45,788 nucleotides of DNA from Terriglobales bacterium (GTDB lineage Bacteria; Acidobacteriota; Terriglobia; Bryobacterales; Bryobacteraceae): positions 1-45,788 of the forward strand of contig JAJFUV010000211.1 of NCBI GenBank assembly GCA_021372245.1, in the 5' to 3' direction. A model generated the notes under the pieces. The model did no database searches and was not told the DNA's origin. It worked only from the letters and a program-made list of their open reading frames with translations. Positions 17,408 through 26,928 of the stretch are shown here, one piece after another. The position numbers were made by a program, and so were the translations under genes. Each line of letters starts with the position of its first letter. Position 1 is the stretch's first letter.

Positions 17408-19581
17408 CAATTTTCTCCCGTAACCTTCAACTTGCCATTTTCCATCTTTGCGATCACGTGGCGTGGCTGCGCCATCCGCAGCGAGGCGCCGTCCACTGTA
17501 ACGACATACTCTTTGCCGGTCCACTGCGTGGTGATCCAGTGCTTCTGCTTGTAGCGGAACGGGCCGAATTTCAGCGGTCCACGCGCGGGATCGAGCGCCA
17601 CGGGGTTGAACTCGAACAGATTGCCGGTTCGCGGTGTGATCCCTGCCACGTAGCGGCCCACCAGATCAATCAGGATCGCAGACTGGGTGGCCAGTGTGTG
17701 GCGCGCCTGGTTCGGGTGCGCCGTGATGGGATTGTAGCTGTAAGCCGAACTCACGCCGTCGTGCATCACCATGTCCACAGTCTTGTGGATGTAGTTCTTC
17801 GCCCGCGCGGCTTCCCCATTGCGCACCAGCGCATTCACGATCATCCACACGCCGCTGGTGAGCAGCGAGTCGCCGCCGTAGGTCGTCACGTTCGGATCGA
17901 GGTCAGGGTGGCGCAACTCGATGGACGGGATCGGATAGGGTGAGCCAAATCCTTGCGGATCGTCCAGGGCGGCCATCAGCGCGCGCTTCCGCGCTTCGGG
18001 CGCGATGCCGGCGTAGAGCGGCGTGAACCCGCTGATGGCCCGAACTCCCGTCAGTACGCCGTTATCTGCGCGGGCGTCGGTGTAGAAGGCGCGCGGCTCG
18101 TCCCACAAGTAGCGGTTCACGTCCGCCGCGCTCTGCCCGGCATAGCGATCCATGGCGCGCGCTTTGCTGTCGTCGCCCAACTCGCGGTACGCCTTCGCCA
18201 GAATGCGCCGCAGCTCAACCAAGTACACGTTGAAGTCCACCATCAGGAGCGGCACATCGAAACCGTGTTGTTGGCCGCCCTTAGTGAAACCGGCCTGCAC
18301 GGGCTTCCAGCGCAGCGAGTAATCGTATTCGTCCACCATGATCTGGAACGGGGTGAGCAGCGTACCCGGCTTGGCGCGTTTCCGGGCGGACTCCTCATAG
18401 CGCGCCATGTACGGCATGTTGGCGCGCAGGAAGTCGCGGTCGCCCGTCATCAGGTACACCTCCCAGATGCCGAGGAAAGAATTCGGCACCGTGTAAGGGA
18501 GCACGGATAGCCACTCCAGGTCCTTATCCTGTGCGCTCAGCCCCTTCTGCAGCCGGTCCATCTCCGGGTACCAGTCCAGGATTTCGCGGTTCTTGTAGCC
18601 CAGCTTGAGGGGCCGCAAGTGAGTGCTGAAATAGAGTGCTCCCTGGTTGGCGGCGATGAGCATAATGCCGGCCTTCGAAATGGACGAATCGTTGAGCCAG
18701 CGTTCGGCCACCGCGTTCATCGGCGTGTTCCAACTCCACTGCCAGATGGCGCCGGTCTTCCAGGGGCAGGTGTACGGATAGACGTACGGCTCGTAGGGAA
18801 TGTCGTAGAGGCTGGAGCGCACCACATAGAACTGGTAGTAGTACAAGCGCACCAACCGCTCATCCGCCGCCTCCAGGCGCGGCACCATGGCGGTGAAATA
18901 GTAGTCCCACATCGCCCGCGCCCGTTCAAAAAGAGCGTTTGGATTCGTTTTGTACGAGGCCAGTTCGGCGGAGGCTTTCGCCGGCTCATATCCCATGGCG
19001 AGGAACAGCGTCAACGAATCGTCCAGCGCGAGGCGGGCCTGGGCCGGTTCGCGCACCCGCACCAGGTCGGGCGGCGCCGCGGCGTCCGTTACTTCAACTT
19101 CGAATGCCGGCCCGCGCAGCTTGGTGAGGCGAACACCGGCGACGTTGCCGATGAGCGTTACTTCTTCGCGAATCTCGCAACCGGCCCCGGTCCACGTCCG
19201 CTCGACCTTGTGCGGCAGCCAGCGATAGGCGGACTCCTTCAACTGCACCGGCTTACCGGACGCGACGATGAACTGGATCTTCATCCCTTCGGCGCGATAT
19301 TGCGTCTCACGCTCCAGCACTGCGTAGTCGAGCTTCCCAGTAATCCGCACCGGGCGACGGCGCGGATAGTACTGCACGCGGGCGATGCCGGGCTTTGCGT
19401 CGAAGCGCAGCGTGAGCTGGTTGTCTGCGAGCAAACGGATGTCGCGGTTCTCCAGCACGCGCTCCCAGTCGAAAGCATGGCGGGCGAGCGTAGCATCCGG
19501 CTTCCATGGTTGGCGCGCGACGAGCGGCGGCAAATCAGCCGGCGGCGCCACGACTAGCGCCAGGAACAAGGGAAAGAGCAT
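17407..19581 (-). CDS. Exported GH63/trehalase-like (alpha/alpha)6 glycosidase
   Basis: 724 residues with a signal peptide (MLFPLFLALVVAPPADL). An N-terminal beta domain is followed from about residue 215 by an (alpha/alpha)6 barrel: CPWKTGAIWQWSWNTPMNAVAERW, the NSFLGIWEVYLMTGDRDFL helix pair, MVDEYDYSLRWKPVQ and TYGGDSLLTSGVWMIVNALV. This arrangement fits clan GH-G enzymes (GH37, GH63 and the MGH1-like group), in which Asp and Glu of the barrel act as acid and base. Exact specificity cannot be read. GAGGAG about 5 bases upstream supports the start. The gap to the preceding GH95-like gene is 9 bases, so it is clearly in the operon. Confidence 0.82.
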   Translation of the reverse strand: MLFPLFLALVVAPPADLPPLVARQPWKPDATLARHAFDWERVLENRDIRLLADNQLTLRFDAKPGIARVQYYPRRRPVRITGKLDYAVLERETQYRAEGMKIQFIVASGKPVQLKESAYRWLPHKVERTWTGAGCEIREEVTLIGNVAGVRLTKLRGPAFEVEVTDAAAPPDLVRVREPAQARLALDDSLTLFLAMGYEPAKASAELASYKTNPNALFERARAMWDYYFTAMVPRLEAADERLVRLYYYQFYVVRSSLYDIPYEPYVYPYTCPWKTGAIWQWSWNTPMNAVAERWLNDSSISKAGIMLIAANQGALYFSTHLRPLKLGYKNREILDWYPEMDRLQKGLSAQDKDLEWLSVLPYTVPNSFLGIWEVYLMTGDRDFLRANMPYMARYEESARKRAKPGTLLTPFQIMVDEYDYSLRWKPVQAGFTKGGQQHGFDVPLLMVDFNVYLVELRRILAKAYRELGDDSKARAMDRYAGQSAADVNRYLWDEPRAFYTDARADNGVLTGVRAISGFTPLYAGIAPEARKRALMAALDDPQGFGSPYPIPSIELRHPDLDPNVTTYGGDSLLTSGVWMIVNALVRNGEAARAKNYIHKTVDMVMHDGVSSAYSYNPITAHPNQARHTLATQSAILIDLVGRYVAGITPRTGNLFEFNPVALDPARGPLKFGPFRYKQKHWITTQWTGKEYVVTVDGASLRMAQPRHVIAKMENGKLKVTGEN

Positions 19582-19590
19582 GACGACTCC

Positions 19591-22260
19591 TCAGTACAAA
19601 CGGTCGCGGCCGAGAATGGCCCGCTTCAATTTGCGCGGACCGGTTTGGCGTTTTGGCGAAAGGCGCGCCGTGCGCCAAGCGGAAAACTCCTTCTCGTCTC
19701 GGACGAGCAAATATCGCGCGCCGGTGCGCGTCGGGAATTCAACTACGTTCCCCGGCAGCGTCTTCGCCTCGACCCTTTGGCCGCGCGTGTCCAGGCACAC
19801 CAGCGGATCCTGCGGCCACGGATGTTCGACCCTGCATGGGCCTCCAAAGCGGCTTTCGATGGCGACCCAGGCGATGCGGCCATCTGCGCGTTCGGCACTC
19901 ACCAGGAATCCGCCGCGCGCGGCGAGGGTGAAGCGCACGGTCCAGTTCGCCGGCGCCGCTGGCGCGACGCGGATCACGCCATCGTGGCTCTGCAGCAACA
20001 TTTCGTTGATCGCAGCGGACACGATGGGCATAGCCTCGTTGTCGAAGTGCCGGAACGGCCAAGTGGGGAAGGGAAAGGTCTCCCTGGGCTTGGCCGTGCT
20101 CGCCGAGTCGCGCACCTTGGGGTTCAACCTCCAGCGCTGCTCGAATTCGGGCTTGAACACATGATACGGACCGTAGTGTCCGAAACCCTGCTGATAGAGC
20201 TGCCAGGTGGAAACGCTGTTGGCGAGCTCGGATACGAGTTCTTCGGACAAGCCCAGCCGCGCCAGCACGATGGGGTAAGGGCACCAGCCCATGCACAATT
20301 CGCCCGAACCAGCCATCGTGGCCGGCTTGTCCGGCGCGTCACGCGGATCGGTGCGCGGGTGAAGACGAACCTGCGTGACGGCGGCGCGAAACAGTTCCGT
20401 ATCGCGCTGGCCGAGCCCCAGGTAGTCCGACGGGAACACCACGGAAAGTTCGGGGTCCGGGATCCCGTAGTAGGCCTTCTCCGGGTGGACCGCGTAGCGG
20501 TTGCGCACCCAGGCGCCCTTCTTGTCCCGTCCCACGGCGAAAACCTTGCGCGATGCGAGCCTCTTGCCCTCGGCAAGGCCGCCCTTGTGGAAGAGCTCAT
20601 CACCGCGGCGTTCGTACTCGAAGTCTTCGAGATCCACCAGATGGAACGGGGCGAGTTTCTCCAGCATCTCGCGCCACCTCTCCAGTTCGGCGGCATCGTG
20701 CCCCAAGCGCTTGCCGGTCTGGATGGAGATCGGGAACAGCCCGCGGGCCATGGAGAGTTCCGTGATGACGTCGTCGAAACGGGGCGAGCCCTCGTAGGCG
20801 TGCGCGGGACTCGGGTGGTATCGGCCGTCGTCGCCGAGCACCAGGCCGGAGGCTAGAAAACGCGTCGTCTCGCGGATCACGGGCCAGGCGGCTTCGCGCA
20901 GGAACTTTTCATCGTGCGTGTAGCAGTAGTGCCGCCAGAAATCCAGTGCGATCTGCGCTCCCGGCGTGCGCATGCCGTCCTGGTCTGCGTCGTTGTATCC
21001 GTGACGGTCCGAGACGTCGGAGTAAAACGCGCCGGGTTTCTTCAATCGGTCGCGCGCATCCGCAACGGCCTTGTCGAGCTGCATACGCCGGTAGCGCAGG
21101 TACGGCGCGGCTAACTCGGCGTGATTAGCCGTGTCGAGCGGCCAGACGTAGTCCTGCAGGTTCCAGTGGAAGTAGTAATTCCACGGCACGAAGTCGCGGT
21201 TCCAGCCCCACAGCCCGTTACAGAAATGCGGTGGATACTTGCCGCGCGAGCTCGAATTGGCGAAGTAGAGCGTCAGGTGCCAGATGTTCTCGAGATACTT
21301 CTCGGGTAGGTCGATCATGGAGCGCGACCAGAAGCGCTTCCATTCGGCCTCGTGCTCGGCGCGGATCTGCGCATAGCCGGCGCGCTCGGCCGCATCCAGG
21401 ATGCGATGCACCTCGGCGGCGGGATCGGCGGCCTCTTCGCCTGTCGCCACGGCTACCAGCAACGTGAATCCGGAGACGCCTGCGAGCCGCCACTCGCCAG
21501 CGTGTGAACCCGCGCGGACAGGCGCCGGCGCCGTGGAATCCGGCACGAGCGCGGCGGCCACGGCGAAGTCCATGGTGCGCAGTTTCTGGCGAATTACAAC
21601 GCGCCCGCGCTCGATGCTGGATGCGGTGCCGTCAAGCCCGACAGCCGGATCCCGATTCACCTGCGCGTACCAGTGCGCGAATGTTCGGCTGCCCCAGCGT
21701 TCGAGCGTGGCGCGGATGCTCGATTGGTCCTCGCTCTTCAATTCGCAGCGCACGGCCAGAACCTTGTGCGGCGCGCTGAGGAGGCTCGACACGCGCACAT
21801 CGGCGAACGGTGTCTCCGCGTGCAGCGTCGCGGTGGCTGTTGCCATTTCCAGCCGCGCCTCGAAGTTCTTCTGGTAGAGCAAGTCGAAGACCGGCGAGCC
21901 GAAATCGACGATCAGCCTTCCGCAGTGACGCTGCGAAGTGCGGTGGCCCTCCTCGGAGGCGCCCCAGTTGTGGAACGCACCGGGCTTCGCGTCGTCCCAC
22001 ACATCGTTCTTGTTGATGGCGATCACCAGCGCGCGATCCGTGGTCCACAAAAGAGCACCCACGTCGCCATTGCCAATCGGGAGTCCCAGTGCGGGATCCT
22101 CGGGCGGCGACAGATAGACCACGTCGTGCTGCGAAAGACGCTCCGGCCAGTCGATGTTCCAGGTTCCGTCCTGGGCCGAGTAAGCGGACTCGGCAGCGGT
22201 CGCGGCGGGTGTGGCCGCTGCCGCGGCCATCGGAAGAGTGCAGAATTCGCGACGTTTCAT
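19591..22260 (-). CDS. Exported GH95-like glycosidase (alpha-L-fucosidase/galactosidase type)
   Basis: 889 residues with an MKRREF twin-arginine-like leader rich in alanine. LGLPIGNGDVGALLW and NKNDVWDD at about 58-90 match the GH95 N-terminal beta domain. The (alpha/alpha)6 part contains WGWNRDFVPWNYYFHWNLQDYVWP, comparable to the GH95 Asn-rich catalytic strand region, then GSPRFDDVITELSMARGLF and SGELCMGWCPYPIVLARLG. The C-terminal segment DGVIRVAPAAP...ARGGFLVSAE is the usual GH95 ending. Several catalytic positions differ from fucosidases that I know, so activity could be on L-fucose, L-galactose or a related sugar. The ATG overlaps the upstream stop by 4 bases (ATGA). Confidence 0.82.
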   Translation of the reverse strand: MKRREFCTLPMAAAAATPAATAAESAYSAQDGTWNIDWPERLSQHDVVYLSPPEDPALGLPIGNGDVGALLWTTDRALVIAINKNDVWDDAKPGAFHNWGASEEGHRTSQRHCGRLIVDFGSPVFDLLYQKNFEARLEMATATATLHAETPFADVRVSSLLSAPHKVLAVRCELKSEDQSSIRATLERWGSRTFAHWYAQVNRDPAVGLDGTASSIERGRVVIRQKLRTMDFAVAAALVPDSTAPAPVRAGSHAGEWRLAGVSGFTLLVAVATGEEAADPAAEVHRILDAAERAGYAQIRAEHEAEWKRFWSRSMIDLPEKYLENIWHLTLYFANSSSRGKYPPHFCNGLWGWNRDFVPWNYYFHWNLQDYVWPLDTANHAELAAPYLRYRRMQLDKAVADARDRLKKPGAFYSDVSDRHGYNDADQDGMRTPGAQIALDFWRHYCYTHDEKFLREAAWPVIRETTRFLASGLVLGDDGRYHPSPAHAYEGSPRFDDVITELSMARGLFPISIQTGKRLGHDAAELERWREMLEKLAPFHLVDLEDFEYERRGDELFHKGGLAEGKRLASRKVFAVGRDKKGAWVRNRYAVHPEKAYYGIPDPELSVVFPSDYLGLGQRDTELFRAAVTQVRLHPRTDPRDAPDKPATMAGSGELCMGWCPYPIVLARLGLSEELVSELANSVSTWQLYQQGFGHYGPYHVFKPEFEQRWRLNPKVRDSASTAKPRETFPFPTWPFRHFDNEAMPIVSAAINEMLLQSHDGVIRVAPAAPANWTVRFTLAARGGFLVSAERADGRIAWVAIESRFGGPCRVEHPWPQDPLVCLDTRGQRVEAKTLPGNVVEFPTRTGARYLLVRDEKEFSAWRTARLSPKRQTGPRKLKRAILGRDRLY

Positions 22261-24311
22261 GCTTCCACCAATAGGTAGATGTTCCAGGGTTCAAGCCTCG
22301 GCAAGCGTATCCGCCCGGCTAGCGCCTTGACCGGGCGTGCCGGGCCGCTCATCGGATGCAGCATGTAAGCCGTACCGGGCGCCTTCACGCGCAGTTCAAC
22401 CGGCTCGGCCGGATCGAGCGAGGTGTTCAAGAGCACGATGGCGCGCTTGCCGTTAGGCGTGGAGCGGCACCACATACTGATTCTCGAGTAGGACTCGACC
22501 ATCGCCGGCACGCGGCCGTTGCTCGCCCACTCGACGATGGCTTTCATCTGCGAGGACTTGGCGAGGGAGTGCACCTGCGTCCAGGGGTAGTAACCCATCA
22601 CCACAACGCGACCGCCGAGTTCGTTCTCGAACGCCGTCATGCCGGTACCCAATTCCTTCTCGCCGTAATCGCGAAGCAGTGCGAGCGCGGCGGTCTTTTC
22701 GCTTGCCGGCTCCAGCGCCCAGGCCCGTTCTTTCCAGAACGATTGACGGCAGTCGCGCGACCAGCCTGCGAAGCGGCCGTTCAGCGGATGCTTGCTGAGT
22801 TCCTCGTGCACGTCCACGTCATAGCCCTTCACCGCGCGCACGCCAGTCCAGCCAGCCAGGCCGAGGCGCTCCATCGTCTGCCACGCATCCACGTCCATCA
22901 AGACGCCGCTCGCAAAGATCTCCTGTAGTTGTTCGCGCGTGAAGGCGAGCGGCGCGGTGCGGGAAAGCGCAGTGGCCGAGCGGCCCGCGAAATCGTAGCA
23001 GATAGGAATCCCGATCTCGCCGAGCGTGTACGGTTCCGCAAGCGGCAGTCTGCCGCCGTCCAGCCATTTGCCGTCCGGGTTTACCGCCTTGATCAACTCA
23101 CTGTTCCACGCCGGCCACAGGCCTTCGGTTCTCGAACGTCCGAGTTCGCGCCGCAGCAGTTCGTAAAACGGGCGCGTGGCGCTGATGCGCGCGCCGAGCG
23201 GCAGGTATTCGTCGAGCGGGTCCGGGCGCATGTTCAGCACGTTGAACGCCGTGCCTGTGGTGCCCGCAGCCATGTGCGCGGAGGCTTCGACCACGGTAGT
23301 GTGCGCGGCCTTGCGCAGACGCTGGTAAGGGAAGTTCTCCAGTTCCGATTGGATGACGGTCACATCCGGAGGGAGCGCGGCCACTTGGCGGCCGACGTCG
23401 TGCGCCTTGCCGACCAGGTCGATGGGCCGCTCGTCCGAGTAGAACCCACCACCCGGCCGCCACATCACCGGCGCGTGTCCGGGACCGGAAAGCGTACGCG
23501 TCCAGCGCGCGAAACCGTAGCCTTCCCAAAACCGGTCGCCCGTCATGAAGCCCAGAGTCAGGCCGGGTTTCAGGGCGTGCACCGCCTGCTCGATCTCGCG
23601 GAACAGGTTGTCGATAGTGGCGCGATTGTGCTCCAGCCAGCGCGCGCGCCACCTCATGCGCTCTTCGAGCGTCCCTGAATCGAAAACGGCGGGCAAGGTT
23701 TCGCGGGTGAATTCTCGACGTGTTTCGCGCGAGAAATTCGCCAGGCAGCGGTCGCAGAAACAGGTGAGCGTCACGGGCCCGTGGCCCGCCAGGCGTATGT
23801 CGTCGTCAAGCCAGATGAAGTCCGGCGACGCCTTGGCCATGGCCGCGTACACCTTGCGCGCGTAATCGACGAGCTCAGGTTGCGCGGGGCAGAACGAGCC
23901 GGCCGAGATGCGCCCGTGGATATCCATCACGCGCTGCCAAGGCGCCGCCAGCGAGTTCGGCAGGTTCTCCGCGTGATGGCCCATGGTGGCCAGCACGTTG
24001 ATTCCGGCCCGCATGCCGAGCTTGCGCACTTGCGGCATCAATTTGGCCAGCCGTTCTGCGCGCTGCTCCATAACTTCGAGCGGCAGCGGCGGATGGGTCT
24101 CCGAAGTGAAGAACGCCAGCTCATCCGCCATGCCGGGAAAACGGCCGAAGTAGTGCATCAGGTCCTGGAAGCGTTCATCGGTCAGCCATAGCGCCGTGCC
24201 GATGCGGAACGACACCAGGCTGTTGCCGCTCTTGGCGGCGGCGCCGCGGGCAAGCGCGGGGGCCGCGGCCGTGGCGGCGAGGAAGTCTCTTCGACGAATG
24301 TCCTGGGGCAT
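22257..24311 (-). CDS. Exported TIM-barrel protein, probable glycoside hydrolase of unknown family
   Basis: 684 residues starting MPQDIRRRDFLAATAAAPALA, a twin-arginine leader. The N-terminal half looks like a glycosidase barrel: PDFIWLDDDIRLAGHGP at a strand end, then TCFCDRCLANF (a Cys pair often seen in glycosidase-like proteins of this shape), LTLGFMTGDRFWEGYG and VIQSELENFPYQ. The C-terminal third (about 440-684) has a GH42-like trimer or jelly-roll character ending LPRLEPWNIYLLVEA. I cannot name the family. The ATG at 24311 is chosen because AGGG lies 8 bases upstream, while the GTG at 24320 lacks room for one. It is 13 bases downstream of the rhamnosidase. Confidence 0.75.
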   Translation of the reverse strand: MPQDIRRRDFLAATAAAPALARGAAAKSGNSLVSFRIGTALWLTDERFQDLMHYFGRFPGMADELAFFTSETHPPLPLEVMEQRAERLAKLMPQVRKLGMRAGINVLATMGHHAENLPNSLAAPWQRVMDIHGRISAGSFCPAQPELVDYARKVYAAMAKASPDFIWLDDDIRLAGHGPVTLTCFCDRCLANFSRETRREFTRETLPAVFDSGTLEERMRWRARWLEHNRATIDNLFREIEQAVHALKPGLTLGFMTGDRFWEGYGFARWTRTLSGPGHAPVMWRPGGGFYSDERPIDLVGKAHDVGRQVAALPPDVTVIQSELENFPYQRLRKAAHTTVVEASAHMAAGTTGTAFNVLNMRPDPLDEYLPLGARISATRPFYELLRRELGRSRTEGLWPAWNSELIKAVNPDGKWLDGGRLPLAEPYTLGEIGIPICYDFAGRSATALSRTAPLAFTREQLQEIFASGVLMDVDAWQTMERLGLAGWTGVRAVKGYDVDVHEELSKHPLNGRFAGWSRDCRQSFWKERAWALEPASEKTAALALLRDYGEKELGTGMTAFENELGGRVVVMGYYPWTQVHSLAKSSQMKAIVEWASNGRVPAMVESYSRISMWCRSTPNGKRAIVLLNTSLDPAEPVELRVKAPGTAYMLHPMSGPARPVKALAGRIRLPRLEPWNIYLLVEA

Positions 24312-24324
24312 TGGAGTCACCCTA

Positions 24325-26892
24325 TCACATCAGTTGGCGCTCGCCGGATTGCGCGGTCACGTTGAAGACGTGCACGCCCGGCTGCGACGCGTGGTACGTT
24401 TTCGCTTTACCGTCAGGGGTGGGAACCACGATCTCGGCATCGACGCCTTCGGGGAGGATCGTCTCCAGCCGCCACGTGCGCGGGTCCCAGTGTACGTAGA
24501 CGAGTCCTCTGGGCGTCATCGTGTGGCCGGCGACAAAGGGCAGTCCGCCGGTTTGTGGCGCGATTCGGATCCTCGCGCCGCCAGCTTCCAGAATCCGCAC
24601 ACCCAACAGCGTGTCGTGCAGCCACAACAGGGGCACCGCGCCCCAACCGTGCGAGCCGGTTTCGTCGCCCGGTTGAGCCGTGTCCACTTCGCCTTCCTTC
24701 AATCCCAGATCCTCGCGGCTCACCCAATACTCCGGCAACGGCCCGCCGTAAGGGCCCTGCAACTTGAGCGGGACCCGATTGCGAGGATTGGCCGCGAGAT
24801 ATGGCGCATAGCGATCTTTCAAGTGCGCCACGGCGCGCGCGGCGAGTCCGCAATCGGAGAGCATGCGCAGCGCGCGATAGCCGAACGTCGGATTATTCCA
24901 GCGCGTCACACCGGTTGACGGAGCGCCGTCCGGCGCGGTGAAGGCGTAGTCGATATTGGTGCGGAATTCAGCGCAGGTTGCCATGCCGGCCAGCAGCGCG
25001 TTGATCTGCCCGGCCTGACTGTAGCCGCGCGCAAGGGCGGCGTCGCTGGTGTCCAGCCGGTCGCCCACATGCGCCGGCGTCGCGCCCTGCGCGGGAATGA
25101 TATGGAACTTGCGGAAAGCGGCGGTCATCTTCTCCGCTTGCGAGCGCCAGTTGGCCGCGCGTTCCTTTTCGCCGATGGCCTCGGCCAAATCCGCCGACCA
25201 GCGCAGCCGCTCGATCATGAATGGAGTCACAATGCCGCTGGACTGCTGATTGCCCTTCGGATGTTGGCCCACACGGATGTCGGCAAACAACCGGCTCGTG
25301 CGCCAGACGCCGTCCTCGCCCACGTGCGCAAGCGCGTTGGCCCAGAACTTCTCCAGCACCGGGAAGTAGCGCCGAGCGAAATCCTTGTCGGCCGTCCACA
25401 TGTAATCGTCGTAGAGCATGGCGGTCCACTGCACAGCCCAGTCGTAGCCGACCGGATACGCGGGGTAGTTGCTCGGCGGGAACGCGTGGAATCCGCCGTC
25501 TTCGCGCTGGCTCTCCGCGTACAGGCGGATCATCGACCGCCGCAGGCGCGTGTCGGCCGACCAGCGGGAGGCGATCACCGCCCGCACGCGCGCGTCCTCG
25601 ATCCACTCGCCGTCTTCGCGACCCGGCGTGTCCACGTAGCCGTCGCTCATGGTGATTTCGGCGTGAATCAAGGAGAGCTTCACGATCTGGTCAATCTGCT
25701 CGTCACCGCAGGAGAAACTGCCCAGCCAGCGCAACGGGTACTGCGACTTGATCATTCCCAAGTCGCGGATCTTCACCGTGCCGGTTTCCTTGAAGTGAAT
25801 GTGTACGGCGATCCACCGCGCCGTGCGCTCATCCGGAAAAGTCGCGGACTGCGCGCCCGCGCTCGTGATGTAGCGGTCCGCGTAACCCGGTCCCACCACG
25901 CCTTCCGGATTCAGCCACCCGTCTTCCGTCACATGCAGCTTGCCGGAGTACTGCGAGTAGGACAGTTCGCCGTAGCCGAGGTCGATGACGTTGCTTGCCG
26001 CTGCATCCAGCGCCAGGAAGGGATAACCGTGTACGGGCCGGTGAAAGTCGAGAGTAAGATACTTGGTTTCGCCGGCGCGCCCGCTGATCACCACCGGTTT
26101 GCCCTCGACAAGCTTAGCGGCGGCTGTCGTCAGCGCCTGTTCAGGCGCGACCTTGGCCAGCCGGATTGCCCGGGCCATGGAGAGGGGATCATCCGAAACA
26201 GGTTCGGCTTGCGCGACGGCGCCGGCCGCAACAATGGCCGAGGGCCGGATGGCATATTCGCGCTGCGGTTCGGTCTCGGCCGCCACCGGCGTTGCTGGCC
26301 AGGGCCCACTCGCGACCACCACGGCTGGCTTCCAGGCCCGATCGTCGAACTCCGGGCTGTGCACATCGCCGCCCTGGCGTTTCCGCGCGTCCAGAATTAC
26401 GGGGTAGCGAACCCGCTGGTGACTGTTCACGCCCAGGATGCGACGCTCATGCGCGAGAAATTCCGGCGCGATAATCCATCGCCAGCTTGTGTCGCTTTCG
26501 GCGACTCCGCCCACCCACAGGCCGGCGTGCTTGTTCGCGTTGCGCTGGAAGGTGATGATGTCGCCCCAATTGTGGTGCAGCACGACGATGGTGTTCTTCC
26601 CCGCGCGCAGATAGGGCGCGGCGTCGATCCGCTCAGCCGTGATCTTGTCCTCGTGATAGCGCGTTACCTTGCGCCGTACCACATGTCCGTTGATCCACAC
26701 CCAGGCGTTCGAATCCGCCGCCACCAGCAAGGTCGCCTCCTTCGGGACACTGCGCAGGGTGACCACCTTGCGGAAATACGTAAACCGGTTTTTGGGAGCC
26801 GGGTCAGCCGGGTCGGACCAGATCCATTGCGGCGCGGCCGAGCCCGCCCATGCCATCGCGAGAATTGCCAGCAAAAGCCGTTTCATGTCCAT
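24325..26892 (-). CDS. Exported alpha-L-rhamnosidase, GH78-like
   Basis: 855 residues from ATG 26892 (ATG 26886 is an alternative). Signal peptide MKRLLLAILAMAWAGSA. It would remove terminal alpha-L-rhamnose from glycans or glycosides. The N-terminal beta domains include QWIWSDPADPAPKNRFTYFRK, DSNAWVWINGHVV and AGKNTIVVLHHNWGD, as in GH78. The (alpha/alpha)6 barrel begins at about 420-440. DTPGREDGEWIEDARVRA is the equivalent of the GH78 CPQRDE region, with acidic residues for the general acid. GGFHAFPPSNYPAYPVGYDWAVQW follows, and the C-terminal beta domain contains GRLPFVAGHTMTPRG-like residues. It is the first gene of the ten-gene minus operon and divergent from a second, unrelated rhamnosidase family. 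Confidence 0.88.
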   Translation of the reverse strand: MDMKRLLLAILAMAWAGSAAPQWIWSDPADPAPKNRFTYFRKVVTLRSVPKEATLLVAADSNAWVWINGHVVRRKVTRYHEDKITAERIDAAPYLRAGKNTIVVLHHNWGDIITFQRNANKHAGLWVGGVAESDTSWRWIIAPEFLAHERRILGVNSHQRVRYPVILDARKRQGGDVHSPEFDDRAWKPAVVVASGPWPATPVAAETEPQREYAIRPSAIVAAGAVAQAEPVSDDPLSMARAIRLAKVAPEQALTTAAAKLVEGKPVVISGRAGETKYLTLDFHRPVHGYPFLALDAAASNVIDLGYGELSYSQYSGKLHVTEDGWLNPEGVVGPGYADRYITSAGAQSATFPDERTARWIAVHIHFKETGTVKIRDLGMIKSQYPLRWLGSFSCGDEQIDQIVKLSLIHAEITMSDGYVDTPGREDGEWIEDARVRAVIASRWSADTRLRRSMIRLYAESQREDGGFHAFPPSNYPAYPVGYDWAVQWTAMLYDDYMWTADKDFARRYFPVLEKFWANALAHVGEDGVWRTSRLFADIRVGQHPKGNQQSSGIVTPFMIERLRWSADLAEAIGEKERAANWRSQAEKMTAAFRKFHIIPAQGATPAHVGDRLDTSDAALARGYSQAGQINALLAGMATCAEFRTNIDYAFTAPDGAPSTGVTRWNNPTFGYRALRMLSDCGLAARAVAHLKDRYAPYLAANPRNRVPLKLQGPYGGPLPEYWVSREDLGLKEGEVDTAQPGDETGSHGWGAVPLLWLHDTLLGVRILEAGGARIRIAPQTGGLPFVAGHTMTPRGLVYVHWDPRTWRLETILPEGVDAEIVVPTPDGKAKTYHASQPGVHVFNVTAQSGERQLM

Positions 26893-26928
26893 TTCATTAT
26901 GTGCGGTGAGGCAATACAATCCAAGGAT
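26893..26928. promoter_or_regulatory. Very short divergent promoter region between two rhamnosidases
   Basis: Only 36 bases separate the two opposite ATGs. On the plus strand TACAAT lies at 26915-26920, just 8 bases before the ATG at 26929. On the minus strand CATAAT reads from 26903 to 26898, with TTGGAT 17 bases upstream of it as a weak -35, ending 5 bases before the ATG at 26892. If these are the -10 boxes, both messages would have almost no leader. The -35 elements and any operator must then lie inside the opposite gene. This is inference. Confidence 0.35.

Noticed and set aside
25069..26928. Very long open plus-strand frame that runs into the GH106-like gene
   Set aside because: It lies antisense to the GH78-like rhamnosidase, shows no family motifs and is Arg/His/Gln-rich, as expected of a GC-rich shadow frame. 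The real start at 26929 has a signal peptide.
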